Source: Aquabacter spiritensis
Lineage (GTDB): Bacteria > Pseudomonadota > Alphaproteobacteria > Rhizobiales > Xanthobacteraceae
Assembly (NCBI RefSeq): GCF_004346185.1
Contig: NZ_SMAI01000013.1
Location: forward strand, 62,001 to 126,000
DNA length: 64,000 nucleotides
Direction of reading: 5' to 3'
Shown piece after piece: positions 28,026-39,350 of this stretch (positions are counted from its first letter, which is position 1; each line of letters opens with the position of its first letter). The translations under genes were made by a program, and so were the position numbers. The notes under the pieces are model-generated. The model saw only the letters and a list, made by a program, of their open reading frames with translations. It did no database searches and was not told the DNA's origin.

Positions 28026-29726
28026 TTAGCCCGCGCGCAGATTGTTCACGAACCGCCTGACCTCCTGCTGGAGATCGCCGGCCTGGCTCGACAGGGAGCT
28101 GGACAGGCTCATGAGCTGGGTCGAGGCGGCGCCGGTCATCTCCGCCGCGCGTCCGACGCCGGAAATGTTGTCGTTCACTGCGCCCGTGCCCTGGGCGGCA
28201 TGCTGGGTGTTGTAGGCGATCTCCTGCGTCGCCGCCCCCTGCTCCTCGATCGAGGATGCGATGGCGGCGGTCGCATCTTGGATCTCGCCGATGATGCCGA
28301 CGATTTTTTCGATCGAGCCCACGGTCCGTCGCGTCGCACCCTGGATTTCGGAGACCTTGGAGCCGATTTCCTCGGTTGCCTTGGCGGTCTGGGCGGCGAG
28401 CTGCTTCACCTCCTGCGCCACCACCGCGAAGCCCTTGCCCATCTCGCCGGCGCGCGCCGCTTCGATCGTGGCATTGAGGGCGAGCAGGTTGGTCTGGCTG
28501 GCGATATTGGTGATCAGGTCCACCACTTCGCCGATCTTCGCCGCGGCCTGCGATAGATCGGTGATTTCTCTATGGGTCGAGTCGGTGGCTTCCGACGCGT
28601 CCCGGGCAATGTCGGCGGCGCGGGTGACGCGCGAACCGATCTCACGGATCGAGGCGGTCATCTCCTCGGTGGAGGCAGCGACAGTCTGCACGTTGTTGCT
28701 CGCTTCCTCGGCGGCGCCGGCAACAGCCTGGGCCTGACGGGAGGTCTCCTCGGCCGAGGCGGACAGGCCGCGCGCGGCATCGGCCACTTGGGTGGAGGAG
28801 GAAGCGAAACCGTTGGCGAGGGCGCCCATCTTGGACTCGAACTCGTTGGCGATCTGGTTGCGTTCGGCGAGGATCTTTTCCGCCGCCCGCTTCTCCTGGA
28901 GCGCGGCCTCGTCCCGCAGCCGCTCGGCTTCGACAAGGGCTGCCCGGAGGTTTTCGGTGCTGCGGGCCATCTGGCCGATTTCGTCCTTGCGCTCGGTGCC
29001 GTCGACGGCCACGTCGAGCTTCTCGTCCGCCAGCGAGGTCAGGATGTCGGTGATGCGGCGGACCGGGCGGGCGATGCCGACCGAGGCGGCAAAGGCGGAG
29101 CCGCCGAAGACGGCAAGCATAGCGAGGCCGGCGAAGACTTCGGTGAAGATCGTATTCTCTTCGGCGGCCTCGATGATCGCATCGGTCCGCACATCCACAT
29201 CCTTCTGAAGGGCTTCGACGCTTGCTGCGATCGCATCGGTCAGGGTCTGCAGCGCCGGATCGCAAATGCTCGTCATCAAGGCGGTTGCGCGGGCGTTCTC
29301 TTCCGGGGTCGTTCCGGTATTGGCGAGCCGCACCGTCTCGGCGCAGGTGGTGTCGAGGGAGGCCTTGAATTTCGCCTGGACGGCGCGCATTTCGGCGCCC
29401 CGTTGAGGCATCGCTTCTGCCGCGCGCTGGATATTGCGCTCGAAGCTGGCGATGCCGGCTTCCTGGTGCTTGAGCGCGGCCGCGTTGCCCTGGGTCGTCG
29501 TCGAGGTCAGGGCCTCATAGATCGAGCGGCTGGTAAAGACCACGGCACGATTGGCGCGGGCGAGAGCCGCTAGCCCGCGCGCGTCGCCCTCGAGCATGGT
29601 GCGCAGCTCCGTTTCCGTGTTCTGCGCCGTCCGAACGACGGCAAAAATTGCGCCGGCACCCGTGAGCAGGAGGAGCCCGGACAATGACAAGACCTTGGCG
29701 AGGATCGACCAGTTTTTGAACGACAT
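28026..29726 (-). CDS. Methyl-accepting chemotaxis protein
   Basis: The 566-residue product has a first membrane helix (about 10-31), a periplasmic four-helix-type sensor region (about 32-185), a second helix (about 190-215), a HAMP domain ([20 protein letters not shown]), and a long cytoplasmic signalling coiled coil. The highly conserved hairpin tip (about [18 protein letters not shown] through [10 protein letters not shown]) contacts CheA and CheW. No C-terminal CheR-docking pentapeptide is seen. I chose the ATG at 29726; a 41-codon upstream extension is Cys/Arg-rich with no helical character. No che genes are adjacent, so this is an orphan receptor here. Confidence 0.92.
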   Translation of the reverse strand: MSFKNWSILAKVLSLSGLLLLTGAGAIFAVVRTAQNTETELRTMLEGDARGLAALARANRAVVFTSRSIYEALTSTTTQGNAAALKHQEAGIASFERNIQRAAEAMPQRGAEMRAVQAKFKASLDTTCAETVRLANTGTTPEENARATALMTSICDPALQTLTDAIAASVEALQKDVDVRTDAIIEAAEENTIFTEVFAGLAMLAVFGGSAFAASVGIARPVRRITDILTSLADEKLDVAVDGTERKDEIGQMARSTENLRAALVEAERLRDEAALQEKRAAEKILAERNQIANEFESKMGALANGFASSSTQVADAARGLSASAEETSRQAQAVAGAAEEASNNVQTVAASTEEMTASIREIGSRVTRAADIARDASEATDSTHREITDLSQAAAKIGEVVDLITNIASQTNLLALNATIEAARAGEMGKGFAVVAQEVKQLAAQTAKATEEIGSKVSEIQGATRRTVGSIEKIVGIIGEIQDATAAIASSIEEQGAATQEIAYNTQHAAQGTGAVNDNISGVGRAAEMTGAASTQLMSLSSSLSSQAGDLQQEVRRFVNNLRAG

Positions 29727-29872
29727 GGCAGCACCATTGCAGAAGGGAACCGGCCCGGCGCCAACGCGGCGGGGGCACAGGCCGCAGCGCCGTGGCACGG
29801 CCCGCAGTCGGTCATTTCTTGCAAGGGTCAGCTTGTCCGGAGCTTGCAACCGTCACCCCGGCTGAGTCCGGC

Positions 29873-30712
29873 TCAGGCGGCGTCGGTCTCGATCGGCTTG
29901 CCGCGCGAGGCCCATTCGGTCCAGGAGCCGTCATAAAGCGCAGTGGGGCGCTTGCCGACGCTCTCGAGCGCGATCCACAGGATCGCGGCCGACACGCCGG
30001 AACCGCAACTGGTGATGATCGGCCGGGACAGGTCGACCCCCGCCGCGTCGAGTTCCTGCCGCACCACCTCGGGCGACGCCAGAACGCCGTCCTTCACGAG
30101 AGTCGAAGAGGGCAGGTTGAGACTGCCTGGGATACGGCCCGACGGCAGATTGGGGCGCGGTTCCGGCGCCGTGCCGGCGAACCGTCCGGCTGCCCGGGCG
30201 TCGAGGATCTGGGTCGGCCCACCGCTCGCCACCACCCGCTCGATATGGCCGATATCGGCGACGACGGAGCGGTCGAGCCGGGCGTTGAAGACGCCCGGCA
30301 GGCGCCGCGCGGCACCGCTCTCCACCGGTCGGTCCTCGGCCAGCCATTTTGGCAGGCCGCCTTCGAGGATTTTTACATCCTGCGCCCCGAAGGCGCGGAA
30401 CGTCCACCACACCCGCGGCGCCGAGAACAGGCCGAGCGAATCGTAGACGACGATCCGCACCCCATCGCCGATGCCGAGGGCGCCTACCGCCGTCGCGAAG
30501 GCGCGCGGCTCGGGCAGCATGTGGGGCAGGTCGCTGGTGGTGTCGGAGACCGCCTCGAGGTCGAAGAACACCGCCCCGGGAATGTGGCGCTCCAGAAATT
30601 CCGGGCCGCCGGTTCGCCCGGTCGGCGGCAGATGCCAGGAGCCGTCGACGATCACGAGATCCGGCGCCGAAAGATTGTCGGCCAGCCATTCGGTGGTGAC
30701 GAAGATAGACAT
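29873..30712 (-). CDS. sseA: 3-mercaptopyruvate sulfurtransferase (rhodanese family)
   Basis: The 279-residue product has two rhodanese domains. The N-terminal one is inactive-looking and the C-terminal one has the active loop CGSGVSA with Cys236, which is the mercaptopyruvate sulfurtransferase type (CGSGVTA) rather than thiosulfate rhodanese. The enzyme passes sulfur from 3-mercaptopyruvate to cyanide or thiols. It lies 18 bases downstream of the cysteine synthase gene on the same strand, which suggests a shared role in cysteine and sulfur handling. Confidence 0.9.
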   Translation of the reverse strand: MSIFVTTEWLADNLSAPDLVIVDGSWHLPPTGRTGGPEFLERHIPGAVFFDLEAVSDTTSDLPHMLPEPRAFATAVGALGIGDGVRIVVYDSLGLFSAPRVWWTFRAFGAQDVKILEGGLPKWLAEDRPVESGAARRLPGVFNARLDRSVVADIGHIERVVASGGPTQILDARAAGRFAGTAPEPRPNLPSGRIPGSLNLPSSTLVKDGVLASPEVVRQELDAAGVDLSRPIITSCGSGVSAAILWIALESVGKRPTALYDGSWTEWASRGKPIETDAA

Positions 30713-30730
30713 GAGCGGCTTCTCTGCGGA

Positions 30731-31762
30731 TCAGACGAGGACGTTGGGGACCGCCGGCGAGCGCTCCAGCCAGGCCGGGACAGGCAGGGCCTTGGAGCGC
30801 AGGAAAGCGGGATTGAACAGTTTGGATTGATAGCGCGTGCCGAAATCGCACAGGATGGTCACGATGGTATGGCCCGGTCCCAGTTCGCGCGCGAGACGGA
30901 TCGCTCCGGCGACATTGACACCCGAGGACCCGCCGAGGCACAGGCCCTCGTGCTCCAGAAGGTCGAACACGAGCGGGATCGCCTCCGAATCGGGGATCTG
31001 GAATGCCATGTCGACCGGCGCGTCTTCCAGGTTCGCGGTGATGCGGCCTTGGCCGATCCCCTCGGTGATGGAGCTGCCTTCCGACTTCAGTTCGCCAGTC
31101 GTGTAATAGGAATAAAGTGCCGCACCCATCGGGTCAGCCAGCGCGATCTTCACCGTCGGATTGCGCGCCTTCAGTGCCATGCCGACCCCGGCAAAGGTCC
31201 CGCCTGTGCCGACCGAGCAGACGAAGCCGTCCACCTTGCCCGCCGTCTGGTCCCAGATTTCCGGGCCGGTCGTGTCGATATGGGCCTGGCGGTTGGCGAC
31301 ATTGTCGAACTGGTTCGCCCAAATCGCGCCATGCGGCTCGGTGCGCGCGAGGGCCTCGGCGAGGCGCCCGGAGACCTTCACGTAATTGTTCGGGTTGGAA
31401 TAGGGCACGGCCGGCACCTCGACCAGAGTCGCCCCGGCCAGGCGCAGCATGTCTTTCTTTTCCTGCGACTGCGTGTCCGGGATGACGATCACGGTGCGGA
31501 AACCAAAGGGCGCCGCCACCAGCGCCAGTCCGATCCCCGTATTGCCCGCTGTGCCCTCGACAATGACCCCGCCCGGCTCCAGCGTACCGCGCGCCATGGC
31601 GTCGCGGATGATGCCGAGCGCCGCGCGGTCCTTCACCGACTGGCCGGGATTGAGGAATTCCGCCTTGCCGAGGATCTCGCAGCCGGTTTCTTCCGACGCA
31701 CGCTTCAGGCGGATCAGCGGGGTGTGGCCGATCGTGTCGACGAGGCCGTTGCGGATTGTCAT
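30731..31762 (-). CDS. Cysteine synthase / PLP-dependent beta-family enzyme
   Basis: The 343-residue product is a fold type II PLP enzyme. The Schiff-base Lys44 sits in GQSVKDRAA, the substrate loop is EGTAGNTGIG, and the phosphate-binding loop is GTGGTFAG. Length and motifs match O-acetylserine sulfhydrylase; it is about 20 residues longer than E. coli CysK. Some alphaproteobacterial enzymes of this shape are annotated as cysteine synthase A and others as cystathionine-beta-synthase-like, so I leave out a symbol. It is followed by sseA after 18 bases. Its presumed product is cysteine from O-acetylserine and sulfide. Confidence 0.88.
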   Translation of the reverse strand: MTIRNGLVDTIGHTPLIRLKRASEETGCEILGKAEFLNPGQSVKDRAALGIIRDAMARGTLEPGGVIVEGTAGNTGIGLALVAAPFGFRTVIVIPDTQSQEKKDMLRLAGATLVEVPAVPYSNPNNYVKVSGRLAEALARTEPHGAIWANQFDNVANRQAHIDTTGPEIWDQTAGKVDGFVCSVGTGGTFAGVGMALKARNPTVKIALADPMGAALYSYYTTGELKSEGSSITEGIGQGRITANLEDAPVDMAFQIPDSEAIPLVFDLLEHEGLCLGGSSGVNVAGAIRLARELGPGHTIVTILCDFGTRYQSKLFNPAFLRSKALPVPAWLERSPAVPNVLV

Positions 31763-31893
31763 GCGGGAAACCTTCCGCGAGGTGGCGCGATCCGTCGAGA
31801 CGGACCGGTTTTGAGGATGCTCCGCCGGGCCGGCCGATCCCCGCGAGGGGACCAGCGCAGTCGCCGATCAGGAAACCCTGTCGGGACGAACAT

Positions 31894-33366
31894 CTAGCTG
31901 ACCGGCGCCACTTCGGGCAACCGGCCCGCACCGGACTTGATATGGGCGAAGGCGCGCAAGGCGCGGTCGCGCGCGGCGTCATGGGCGATGATCGGCTTGG
32001 GATAAGTGATCCCGAGCCGAACCCCAGCCCGCGCCAGCGTCGCGGCATCGGCGGTCCAGGGGCGGTGGATGAAGGGGGCGGGAAGCTTTGCCAATTCCGG
32101 CACGAAGGCGCGGACATAGGTGCCGTCCGGGTCGAACTTCTCGCCCTGAAGCACCGGATTGAAGATGCGAAAATACGGCGCGGCATCGACCCCGGTTCCG
32201 GCGACCCATTGCCAACTGCAGGGGTTGCTGGCGGGATCGGCATCGACCAGCGTGTCCCAAAACCAGCTCTCGCCCTCCTGCCACGGGATCAGCAGGTGCT
32301 TGGCGAGGAAGGAGCCGACCACCATGCGGACCCGGTTGTGCATCCATCCGGTCTGCCACAATTCCCGCATCCCGGCATCGACCAGGGGATAGCCGGTGCG
32401 TCCCGCCCGCCAGACCTTCAACTCGCCGATGCATTCGCGCCAGGGAAAGGCGTCGAACGCCGTCTGAAGATTGCGTTGCGCAAGGTCGGGTTCGGCCGCC
32501 AGAACGTGGTGGGCGAATTCGCGCCAATAAAGCTCCGCCTCGAATTTGTCGGCATCGGCATGCGACACGCTACCGGTCTGTGCGGCGTGGCGGGCAGAGG
32601 CGAGCACCTGATGCGGGGAAATTTCTCCCCATCGCAGGTGCGGGGAGAGGCGCGAGACTCGCGCGGCCGCGGGGCTGTCGCGGCCTTCCGCATAGCCGTT
32701 CAACCCGTCATCGAGAAACGCGGCGAGGCGTGCTTGAGCGGCCGCCTCGCCGCATTGCCATGCCGCTCGGATCCCGCTGGCCCAATCGGGCGCGACCGGC
32801 TCGAGCCCCCATGTTTCCAGGAGGTCGCCCTTCGGGGGGGTATCGATTCCGAGCAAGCCTGCGGGGATGGGCTTCGGCTGGCGGGGGGGCTCCAGCTTTT
32901 GGGCGGCGCGGCGGAACGCGCTGAAGGTGCGCGGCAGGCCGCCCGCCGCCGTGTGTACGGTTCCGGGGGCGTGAAGCAGCGCGCCGTTGAAGCGGCGCGC
33001 GGTGCAGCCGGCTTGCTCCAGCGCCGATGCGACCGTGCGGTCGACCTCCGCCTCCGCCGCGCCCGAGCGCGCATTGAACGCGACGAGATCGCTGCCGGTC
33101 TCCTCCGCAACCTCCGTGACGATCTTCGCCGCCGGCCCGCGCCGGAGGATGAGGGGGATGTCGAACCGGCCGAGATCCGCCGCAAGGGCGCGCAGCGAAT
33201 GCGCGAGCCACCAGCGCGCTGCTCCGCCCAGCGGGCGAATGCCGGGCGAATCCTCGTCCCAGACAAAGAGGGCGCCGATCTGCCGTCCTTCCCGCGCCGC
33301 CGCGATGAGGGCCGGATTGTCGGCGAGTCGCAGATCGCTGCGGAACCAGACGAGAGCGGGACGCAT
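31894..33366 (-). CDS. phrB: Deoxyribodipyrimidine photolyase (class I, cryptochrome/photolyase family)
   Basis: The 490-residue product has the antenna-binding Rossmann domain (PALVWFRSDLRLADNPAL at the N-terminus) and the helical FAD-binding catalytic domain with LSPHLRWGEISP, ELYWREFAHHVL, GYPLVDAGMRELWQTGWMHNR and the ASNPCSWQWVAGTGVDAAPYFRIFNP region. These fit class I CPD photolyases. The enzyme uses blue light to split cyclobutane pyrimidine dimers. The ATG at 33366 begins directly at the conserved first strand. The divergent glutaminase gene starts 110 bases away. Confidence 0.92.
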   Translation of the reverse strand: MRPALVWFRSDLRLADNPALIAAAREGRQIGALFVWDEDSPGIRPLGGAARWWLAHSLRALAADLGRFDIPLILRRGPAAKIVTEVAEETGSDLVAFNARSGAAEAEVDRTVASALEQAGCTARRFNGALLHAPGTVHTAAGGLPRTFSAFRRAAQKLEPPRQPKPIPAGLLGIDTPPKGDLLETWGLEPVAPDWASGIRAAWQCGEAAAQARLAAFLDDGLNGYAEGRDSPAAARVSRLSPHLRWGEISPHQVLASARHAAQTGSVSHADADKFEAELYWREFAHHVLAAEPDLAQRNLQTAFDAFPWRECIGELKVWRAGRTGYPLVDAGMRELWQTGWMHNRVRMVVGSFLAKHLLIPWQEGESWFWDTLVDADPASNPCSWQWVAGTGVDAAPYFRIFNPVLQGEKFDPDGTYVRAFVPELAKLPAPFIHRPWTADAATLARAGVRLGITYPKPIIAHDAARDRALRAFAHIKSGAGRLPEVAPVS

Positions 33367-33476
33367 AGGCGGACCCCAGAGGTGATGGCCGGGCGGATGC
33401 GCCGCCTTGGCGCGTGCGCAGGCGACACAAGAGTGTAATCTTGTGGCACATCCGGGGCGAAGGTGGGGACGCGGGC

Positions 33477-34403
33477 TTGCCGAAACTAGAGACCGTGGTC
33501 GGCGAAATCGCCGCGCGTATGCAGAGCCGTGAGGAGCGCGGCAATGTCGCGACCTATATCCCAGAACTCGCCAAAGTGCCGATCGGCCAGTTCGGCATGG
33601 CCGTGGTGACGGCCGACGGCGAGACCATTCTCGCTGGCGATGCGGAGACGCCGTTCTCTATCCAGTCGATCTCGAAGGTCTTCACCTTGACGCTCGCGCT
33701 CGGCAAGGTCGGCGACGCGCTGTGGGCCAAGGTTGGACGCGAGCCATCCGGAAACCCGTTCAATTCGATCATTCAGCTCGAATACGAGAAGGGCAAGCCG
33801 CGCAATCCCTTCATCAATGCCGGCGCGATCGCCGTCACCGACGTCCTGCTCGCGGGCCACCAGCCGCGCGAGGTGCTGGGCGAAATCCTCCGTTTCTGCC
33901 GCTTCGTCTCTGAGGACGAGACCGTGGCGATCGACGAGCACGTTGCCCGCTCCGAGAAACAGACCGGCTTCCTCAACACGGCGCTCGCCAATTATATGCG
34001 CGCGTTCAACGTGCTGGAAAATCCGGTCGACCATGCGCTCGGGGTCTATTTCCACCATTGCTCGATCACGATGACCTGCCGGCAGCTCGCCATGGCGGGA
34101 CGGTATCTCGCCTTTTCCGGCCGGCTGCCATCGCGCGGCGTGACCGTGATCTCCTCCGAACGGGCGCGCCGCATCAGCGCGCTGATGCTCACCTGCGGAC
34201 ATTATGACGGCTCGGGCGATTTCGCCTTCCGGGTCGGCCTGCCGGGCAAGAGCGGGGTGGGCGGGGGCATCATGGCGGTGGCGCCGGGCAAGGCCTCGAT
34301 CGCGGTCTGGTCGCCCGGGCTCGACCGGCACGGCAATTCCGTATTGGGCTCGCTCGCGCTCGAACACCTCGCCAAGGCGATGCACTGGTCGGTGTTCGGA
34401 TAA
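33477..34403 (+). CDS. glsA: Glutaminase (TTG start)
   Basis: The 308-residue product matches bacterial glutaminase, a beta-lactamase-like serine enzyme that hydrolyses glutamine to glutamate and ammonia. The catalytic Ser64-x-x-Lys67 lies in [27 protein letters not shown]-like [14 protein letters not shown], and [15 protein letters not shown] near the C-terminus are also conserved. No ATG gives the family length. The TTG at 33477, preceded by AAGGTGGGG about nine bases upstream, gives exactly 308 residues, equal to the E. coli enzymes. A longer in-frame start at 33414 would add 21 Arg/His-rich residues and is less likely. Confidence 0.9.
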   Translation: MPKLETVVGEIAARMQSREERGNVATYIPELAKVPIGQFGMAVVTADGETILAGDAETPFSIQSISKVFTLTLALGKVGDALWAKVGREPSGNPFNSIIQLEYEKGKPRNPFINAGAIAVTDVLLAGHQPREVLGEILRFCRFVSEDETVAIDEHVARSEKQTGFLNTALANYMRAFNVLENPVDHALGVYFHHCSITMTCRQLAMAGRYLAFSGRLPSRGVTVISSERARRISALMLTCGHYDGSGDFAFRVGLPGKSGVGGGIMAVAPGKASIAVWSPGLDRHGNSVLGSLALEHLAKAMHWSVFG

Positions 34404-34413
34404 AGCGGCGCAC

Positions 34414-35103
34414 TCAGGGGCGCCCGGGTGGCGCTTCGATCCATTCAGAGACGGCGGCGGCGGTCGCCGCGAAGGCCGCATGGCCGATCGCCTCGCCGAT
34501 CGCTGTATGCATCCCCGCATAGGGCGCCGGCAGGGTGCCGTTCGCCGGGCAGGGCGCCGCCATGACGACGCAATCGGTGCCGGTGCCTGTTACGGGCGGG
34601 ACATCCGCAACCGGCCGATGGCCGGCCTCCAGGATGGCCACGGTGCGGGCTTGAACCACCAGGGCCAGGGCTTCGATCAGCGCACCGTCGGTCAGCGGCA
34701 CCGAGACGTGGCAGAGGATGTTGATGGTGCCGGCGCGCACCGGATCCGCCCGAAACCGCCGGCCGATCCGCTCGGCATTGCTGAGGCCCGCTGTCACGAC
34801 GCATTCGGCGCGAACCCCCTCCACGGTGCACATGGCGACATGATGCAGGGCAACGTTGCGGGCCGTCATCATGCCGACGGCCCCGCCGGCGCCGAGCGCC
34901 GAGAGACGCTCCGTGAGCCAAAGCGCCGGATTGCGCGACGTGGGCAGATCGGCGTCGCGCACCTCCAGCCAGGCGACCCGGTCGGCCATCACGAAACCGG
35001 GATTCTGGAGCGCCCAGCCCACCATGCGCTGTGGCGCAGGAAATGTGGCGAGGAGCAAAGGCCGCGCGCAGTCGAGCCGGAATGCGGTCGGCGCGTCGAT
35101 CAT
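34414..35103 (-). CDS. cbiZ: Adenosylcobinamide amidohydrolase CbiZ
   Basis: The 229-residue product matches CbiZ, with GAVGMMTARNVALHHVAMCTVEGV, VTAGLSNAERIG, the GTINILCHVSVPLTDGALIEAL core and the TGTGTDCVVMA stretch. The enzyme cleaves the aminopropanol side chain of adenosylcobinamide so that incomplete corrinoids can be salvaged via cobyric acid. No other B12 genes are in the window. A short hairpin (35115-35131) precedes the start on the minus strand, followed by an AAGG ribosome site. I see no cobalamin riboswitch. It converges on glsA with ten bases between the stop codons. Confidence 0.85.
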   Translation of the reverse strand: MIDAPTAFRLDCARPLLLATFPAPQRMVGWALQNPGFVMADRVAWLEVRDADLPTSRNPALWLTERLSALGAGGAVGMMTARNVALHHVAMCTVEGVRAECVVTAGLSNAERIGRRFRADPVRAGTINILCHVSVPLTDGALIEALALVVQARTVAILEAGHRPVADVPPVTGTGTDCVVMAAPCPANGTLPAPYAGMHTAIGEAIGHAAFAATAAAVSEWIEAPPGRP

Positions 35104-35254
35104 GGGACATCCTTGGACGCTTCAAGCGTCCCCAAATCATTCAGCTGCACTGCCGCCGCTGCTTTCGCCCGGCGCGGCGCAATCGGTCAAGGGAAGCCCG
35201 TCGCGCAAGCGAGAGAGATGATCGTGTGGGACGTTCGCCGCAGAGCCGGCGACA

Positions 35255-35282
35255 TCCTCCAGACCAAAGAGCGTCTGGAGGA
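35255..35282 (-). terminator. Terminator-like hairpin downstream of tRNA-Asn
   Basis: A perfect 10-bp stem (35255-35264 with 35273-35282) with an eight-base loop lies 45 bases past the 3' end of tRNA-Asn on its strand. There is no T-run. Its place between tRNA-Asn and cbiZ, both on the minus strand, suggests that it separates the two transcripts. Confidence 0.4.
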
Positions 35283-35327
35283 AACCGGCGCAACATATGC
35301 GGGCGGGACCCGCAATTTTCGGCAAAT

Positions 35328-35402
35328 TGGCTCCCCGGGCCGGATTCGAACCAGCGACCAACCGGTTAACAGCCGGTTGCTCTACCACTGAGCTACCGGG
35401 GA
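35328..35402 (-). tRNA. tRNA-Asn (anticodon GTT)
   Basis: The 75-base tRNA on the minus strand runs from T at 35402 to the encoded CCA (35330-35328). The anticodon loop CTGTTAA gives GTT (asparagine), the T-loop is TTCGAAT, and the acceptor stem TCCCCGG pairs with CCGGGGA. Confidence 0.96.
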
Positions 35403-35489
35403 TCAGCGCTCACAAGCGAGGCGGCCATATAGCAACCGGCTGCCGGCTTGTGAAGCGCCAAGTGCGTATCCGGGCGAGAAACCTGCCGC

Positions 35490-35507
35490 GAGGGCGATAT
35501 CGCCCTC
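35490..35507. repeat. 18-bp perfect palindrome between ABC exporter gene and tRNA-Asn
   Basis: Bases 35490-35507 form a perfect 18-bp palindrome (GAGGGCGAT and its complement). It lies 25 bases past the ABC exporter stop codon and 88 bases upstream of tRNA-Asn on the same strand. It can fold as a 7-bp stem with an ATAT loop, so it could be a weak terminator or a dyad operator. Confidence 0.45.
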
Positions 35508-35532
35508 AGGGACGAGGTCCGGTTTCACCGCG

Positions 35533-37359
<1,827 letters not shown>

Positions 37360-37476
37360 TCATGTCTCCGATCCGAGCCGCGGCGCAGACCCTGCGCTTC
37401 GCCATATTCCGGCCTCGGCACCGCGTGCCGGGGGGAGAAAGGGTGACGGCATGTCTCGGCTCGGCGCACGCCACGC

Positions 37477-37550
37477 TGGAGGCCACGCCCGGAATCGAAC
37501 CGGGGTGCACGGATTTGCAGTCCGCTGCGTAACCACTCCGCCACGTGGCC
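37477..37550 (-). tRNA. tRNA-Cys (anticodon GCA)
   Basis: The 74-base tRNA on the minus strand runs from G at 37550 to the encoded CCA (37479-37477). The anticodon loop CTGCAAA gives GCA (cysteine), the T-loop is TTCGATT, and the acceptor stem GGCCACG pairs with CGTGGCC. Confidence 0.96.
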
Positions 37551-37765
37551 TCATGCGTCGGTTGTTAGAGCAGGCGAGCGGATTGGGCAAGAGGAGGGCC
37601 ACAGTCTCGCCCGCGAACGGTCACGCTGCCAAGCCGGGAGCCGCGCCCGCGCGCCCGCCCGGATCGGTCGAAGATCGCCACCCCCGATGACTTGAGCGTG
37701 TCTTCACGCATCGGTAGGTAGGCGCGTCGCCCCGGGGTGGGCGCGACGCCTGAGGAGTATAGACG

Positions 37766-38326
37766 ATGAACATGCGCAGCATGCTGGCCGCCGGACTTTT
37801 GGCGTGCCTTCCGAGCGTGGGCTTTGCCGCAGATCCCATTCTCGCCGTGGGATTCGTGGTCAAGGACGCGATCACCGCCAAAGTGTCGGCGGTCGATGCC
37901 AAGAGCCGCACCGTCACGCTGGTCGGACCGAAGGGCAATTGGCTGGTGGTGAAGGCCAGCCCGGAAATGCAGAATTTCCCGCAGATCAAGGTCGGCGACA
38001 CGGTTGCGGCGGCGATGGAGCAGATCACCGAGATCAGCGTCGTCCATGCCAATGATGGCACACCGGTGCCGGTCGACGTGAAGACCCTCGACACGGCCCC
38101 GGCGGGCGCGCGACCCGGTATGATCGTCACCGACCGTCGTGAGATCGCCGCGACGATCACCGCAATCGCAGCCGATACGCGGACCGTGACACTCCAGGGT
38201 CCGGCCGGAAACTCGGTCGACATCAAGGTGCCGGGCGACCAGGACGGCTTCAAGAAGCTCTCGGTCGGCGACCATGTCATTTTCCGCCAGATCACCGTGG
38301 CGGGGATTGCCGATATCGGCAAGTGA
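37766..38326 (+). CDS. Exported protein with two similar small beta-domains, function unknown
   Basis: The 186-residue product has a signal peptide cleaved near VGFAAD (residues 18-23). The mature part is two related segments of about 50 residues (about 37-88 and 127-176). Each follows the pattern Ala-x-Val/Ile-x-Ala-Val/Ile..., RTVTL, G-x-x-Gly-Asn, a Val/Lys run, then KVGD/SVGD and a closing QIT. The pattern looks like tandem small beta-barrels, somewhat like CusF or OB-like periplasmic folds, but metal-binding residues are not evident. I cannot name a family or function. It is followed 101 bases later by pcm on the same strand. Confidence 0.75.
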   Translation: MNMRSMLAAGLLACLPSVGFAADPILAVGFVVKDAITAKVSAVDAKSRTVTLVGPKGNWLVVKASPEMQNFPQIKVGDTVAAAMEQITEISVVHANDGTPVPVDVKTLDTAPAGARPGMIVTDRREIAATITAIAADTRTVTLQGPAGNSVDIKVPGDQDGFKKLSVGDHVIFRQITVAGIADIGK

Positions 38327-38427
38327 GCCGACGGCGGGCGCGGCGCGCATCGCCGCCGCGCCCGCCGCTTGCAAATGCGCCCCGGCTGTGGCTCTTCACG
38401 GGGGTGATGGGGACCGGAGGGGCCGGG

Positions 38428-39099
38428 ATGATCGATTTCGTTGAATTGCGCCGTGGCATGGTGGACAGCCAGGTCCGCACCAACGACGTCACCGATCCGC
38501 GCATCGTCGAGGCGATGCTTGAGATCCCGCGTGAGCGTTTCGTGCCGGACCATTTGCGCCCGCTCGCTTATATCGACGACGATCTGATTGTCCGCGCGGC
38601 AACCGCCGCCGCACCCGCCCGGTATCTGCTGGAGCCGATGGTGCTGGCGAAGCTGGTGCAGCTGGCGGACGTTCAGGCCGAGGATCTCGTGCTCGATATC
38701 GGCTCTGGCACCGGCTATTCGGCGGCCATTCTTGCGCGCCTCAGCGGCCAGGTTGTCTCGGTCGAGGACGATGCCGATTTGGTGGCGGCTGCGAACGCGA
38801 CGCTCGCCGACCTCGCCATTTCGAATGTTGCCTGTTTCTCCGGTCCGCTCACTCAGGGATGGGCACCCGAGGCGCCCTATGACGTTATCCTGGTCAACGG
38901 GTCCGTGGATATCGTGCCGCCAGCACTTCTGGCTCAACTGAAGGATGGCGGGCGGCTGGTGACGGTGGTCGGCCGTGGCGGCGCTGGGCGGGCCGCGGTG
39001 TTCAGCAGGGCGGGCGAGGCCATCAGCGAGCGTGTCGTGTTCAACGCGGCCATACCGCTTCTTCCCGGCTTCGAAGCCTTGCCGCGCTTCACTTTCTGA
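38428..39099 (+). CDS. pcm: Protein-L-isoaspartate O-methyltransferase-like protein
   Basis: The 223-residue product has the class I SAM-binding motif LDIGSGTGYSAAIL (90-103) and an N-terminal MVDSQVRTNDVTDPRIVEAML segment followed by PRERFVP, characteristic of the short PCMT-like group in alphaproteobacteria. Classical PCMT repairs isoaspartyl residues in aged proteins. This group varies around the active site, so repair activity is inferred. The ATG at 38428 follows a GGAGG site and begins at the family start. The order pcm, tolC-like, popZ, valS that follows is one I recall from many Rhizobiales. Confidence 0.83.
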   Translation: MIDFVELRRGMVDSQVRTNDVTDPRIVEAMLEIPRERFVPDHLRPLAYIDDDLIVRAATAAAPARYLLEPMVLAKLVQLADVQAEDLVLDIGSGTGYSAAILARLSGQVVSVEDDADLVAAANATLADLAISNVACFSGPLTQGWAPEAPYDVILVNGSVDIVPPALLAQLKDGGRLVTVVGRGGAGRAAVFSRAGEAISERVVFNAAIPLLPGFEALPRFTF

Positions 39100-39350
39100 G
39101 ACAGGGCAACGGCTGTCTGCTTTCCATGGCTGTCGATCGACCGGCTCCGGAGCGCAAGTCTCTTGCGGTCCGTCGAGCTTAGAAGTCGCGCGGGTCCGAC
39201 ACCTGTGGCGCTTCTGCCGCGGTCAGGTAGAAAATCTTCTCGGCTTGCGGCTCTCGGTTCCTTCAGCTCGGCGGCGTCGCTATGTTCGTCCAGCGCGTGC
39301 TCGGTGGGCGGATCGGCATGTTTCGGGTTGCGTCGGGTGGGGAGAGGTAA

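Noticed and set aside
35104-35327. Cobalamin riboswitch upstream of cbiZ
   Set aside because: No B12-box sequence or expected long conserved structure is visible in the leader.
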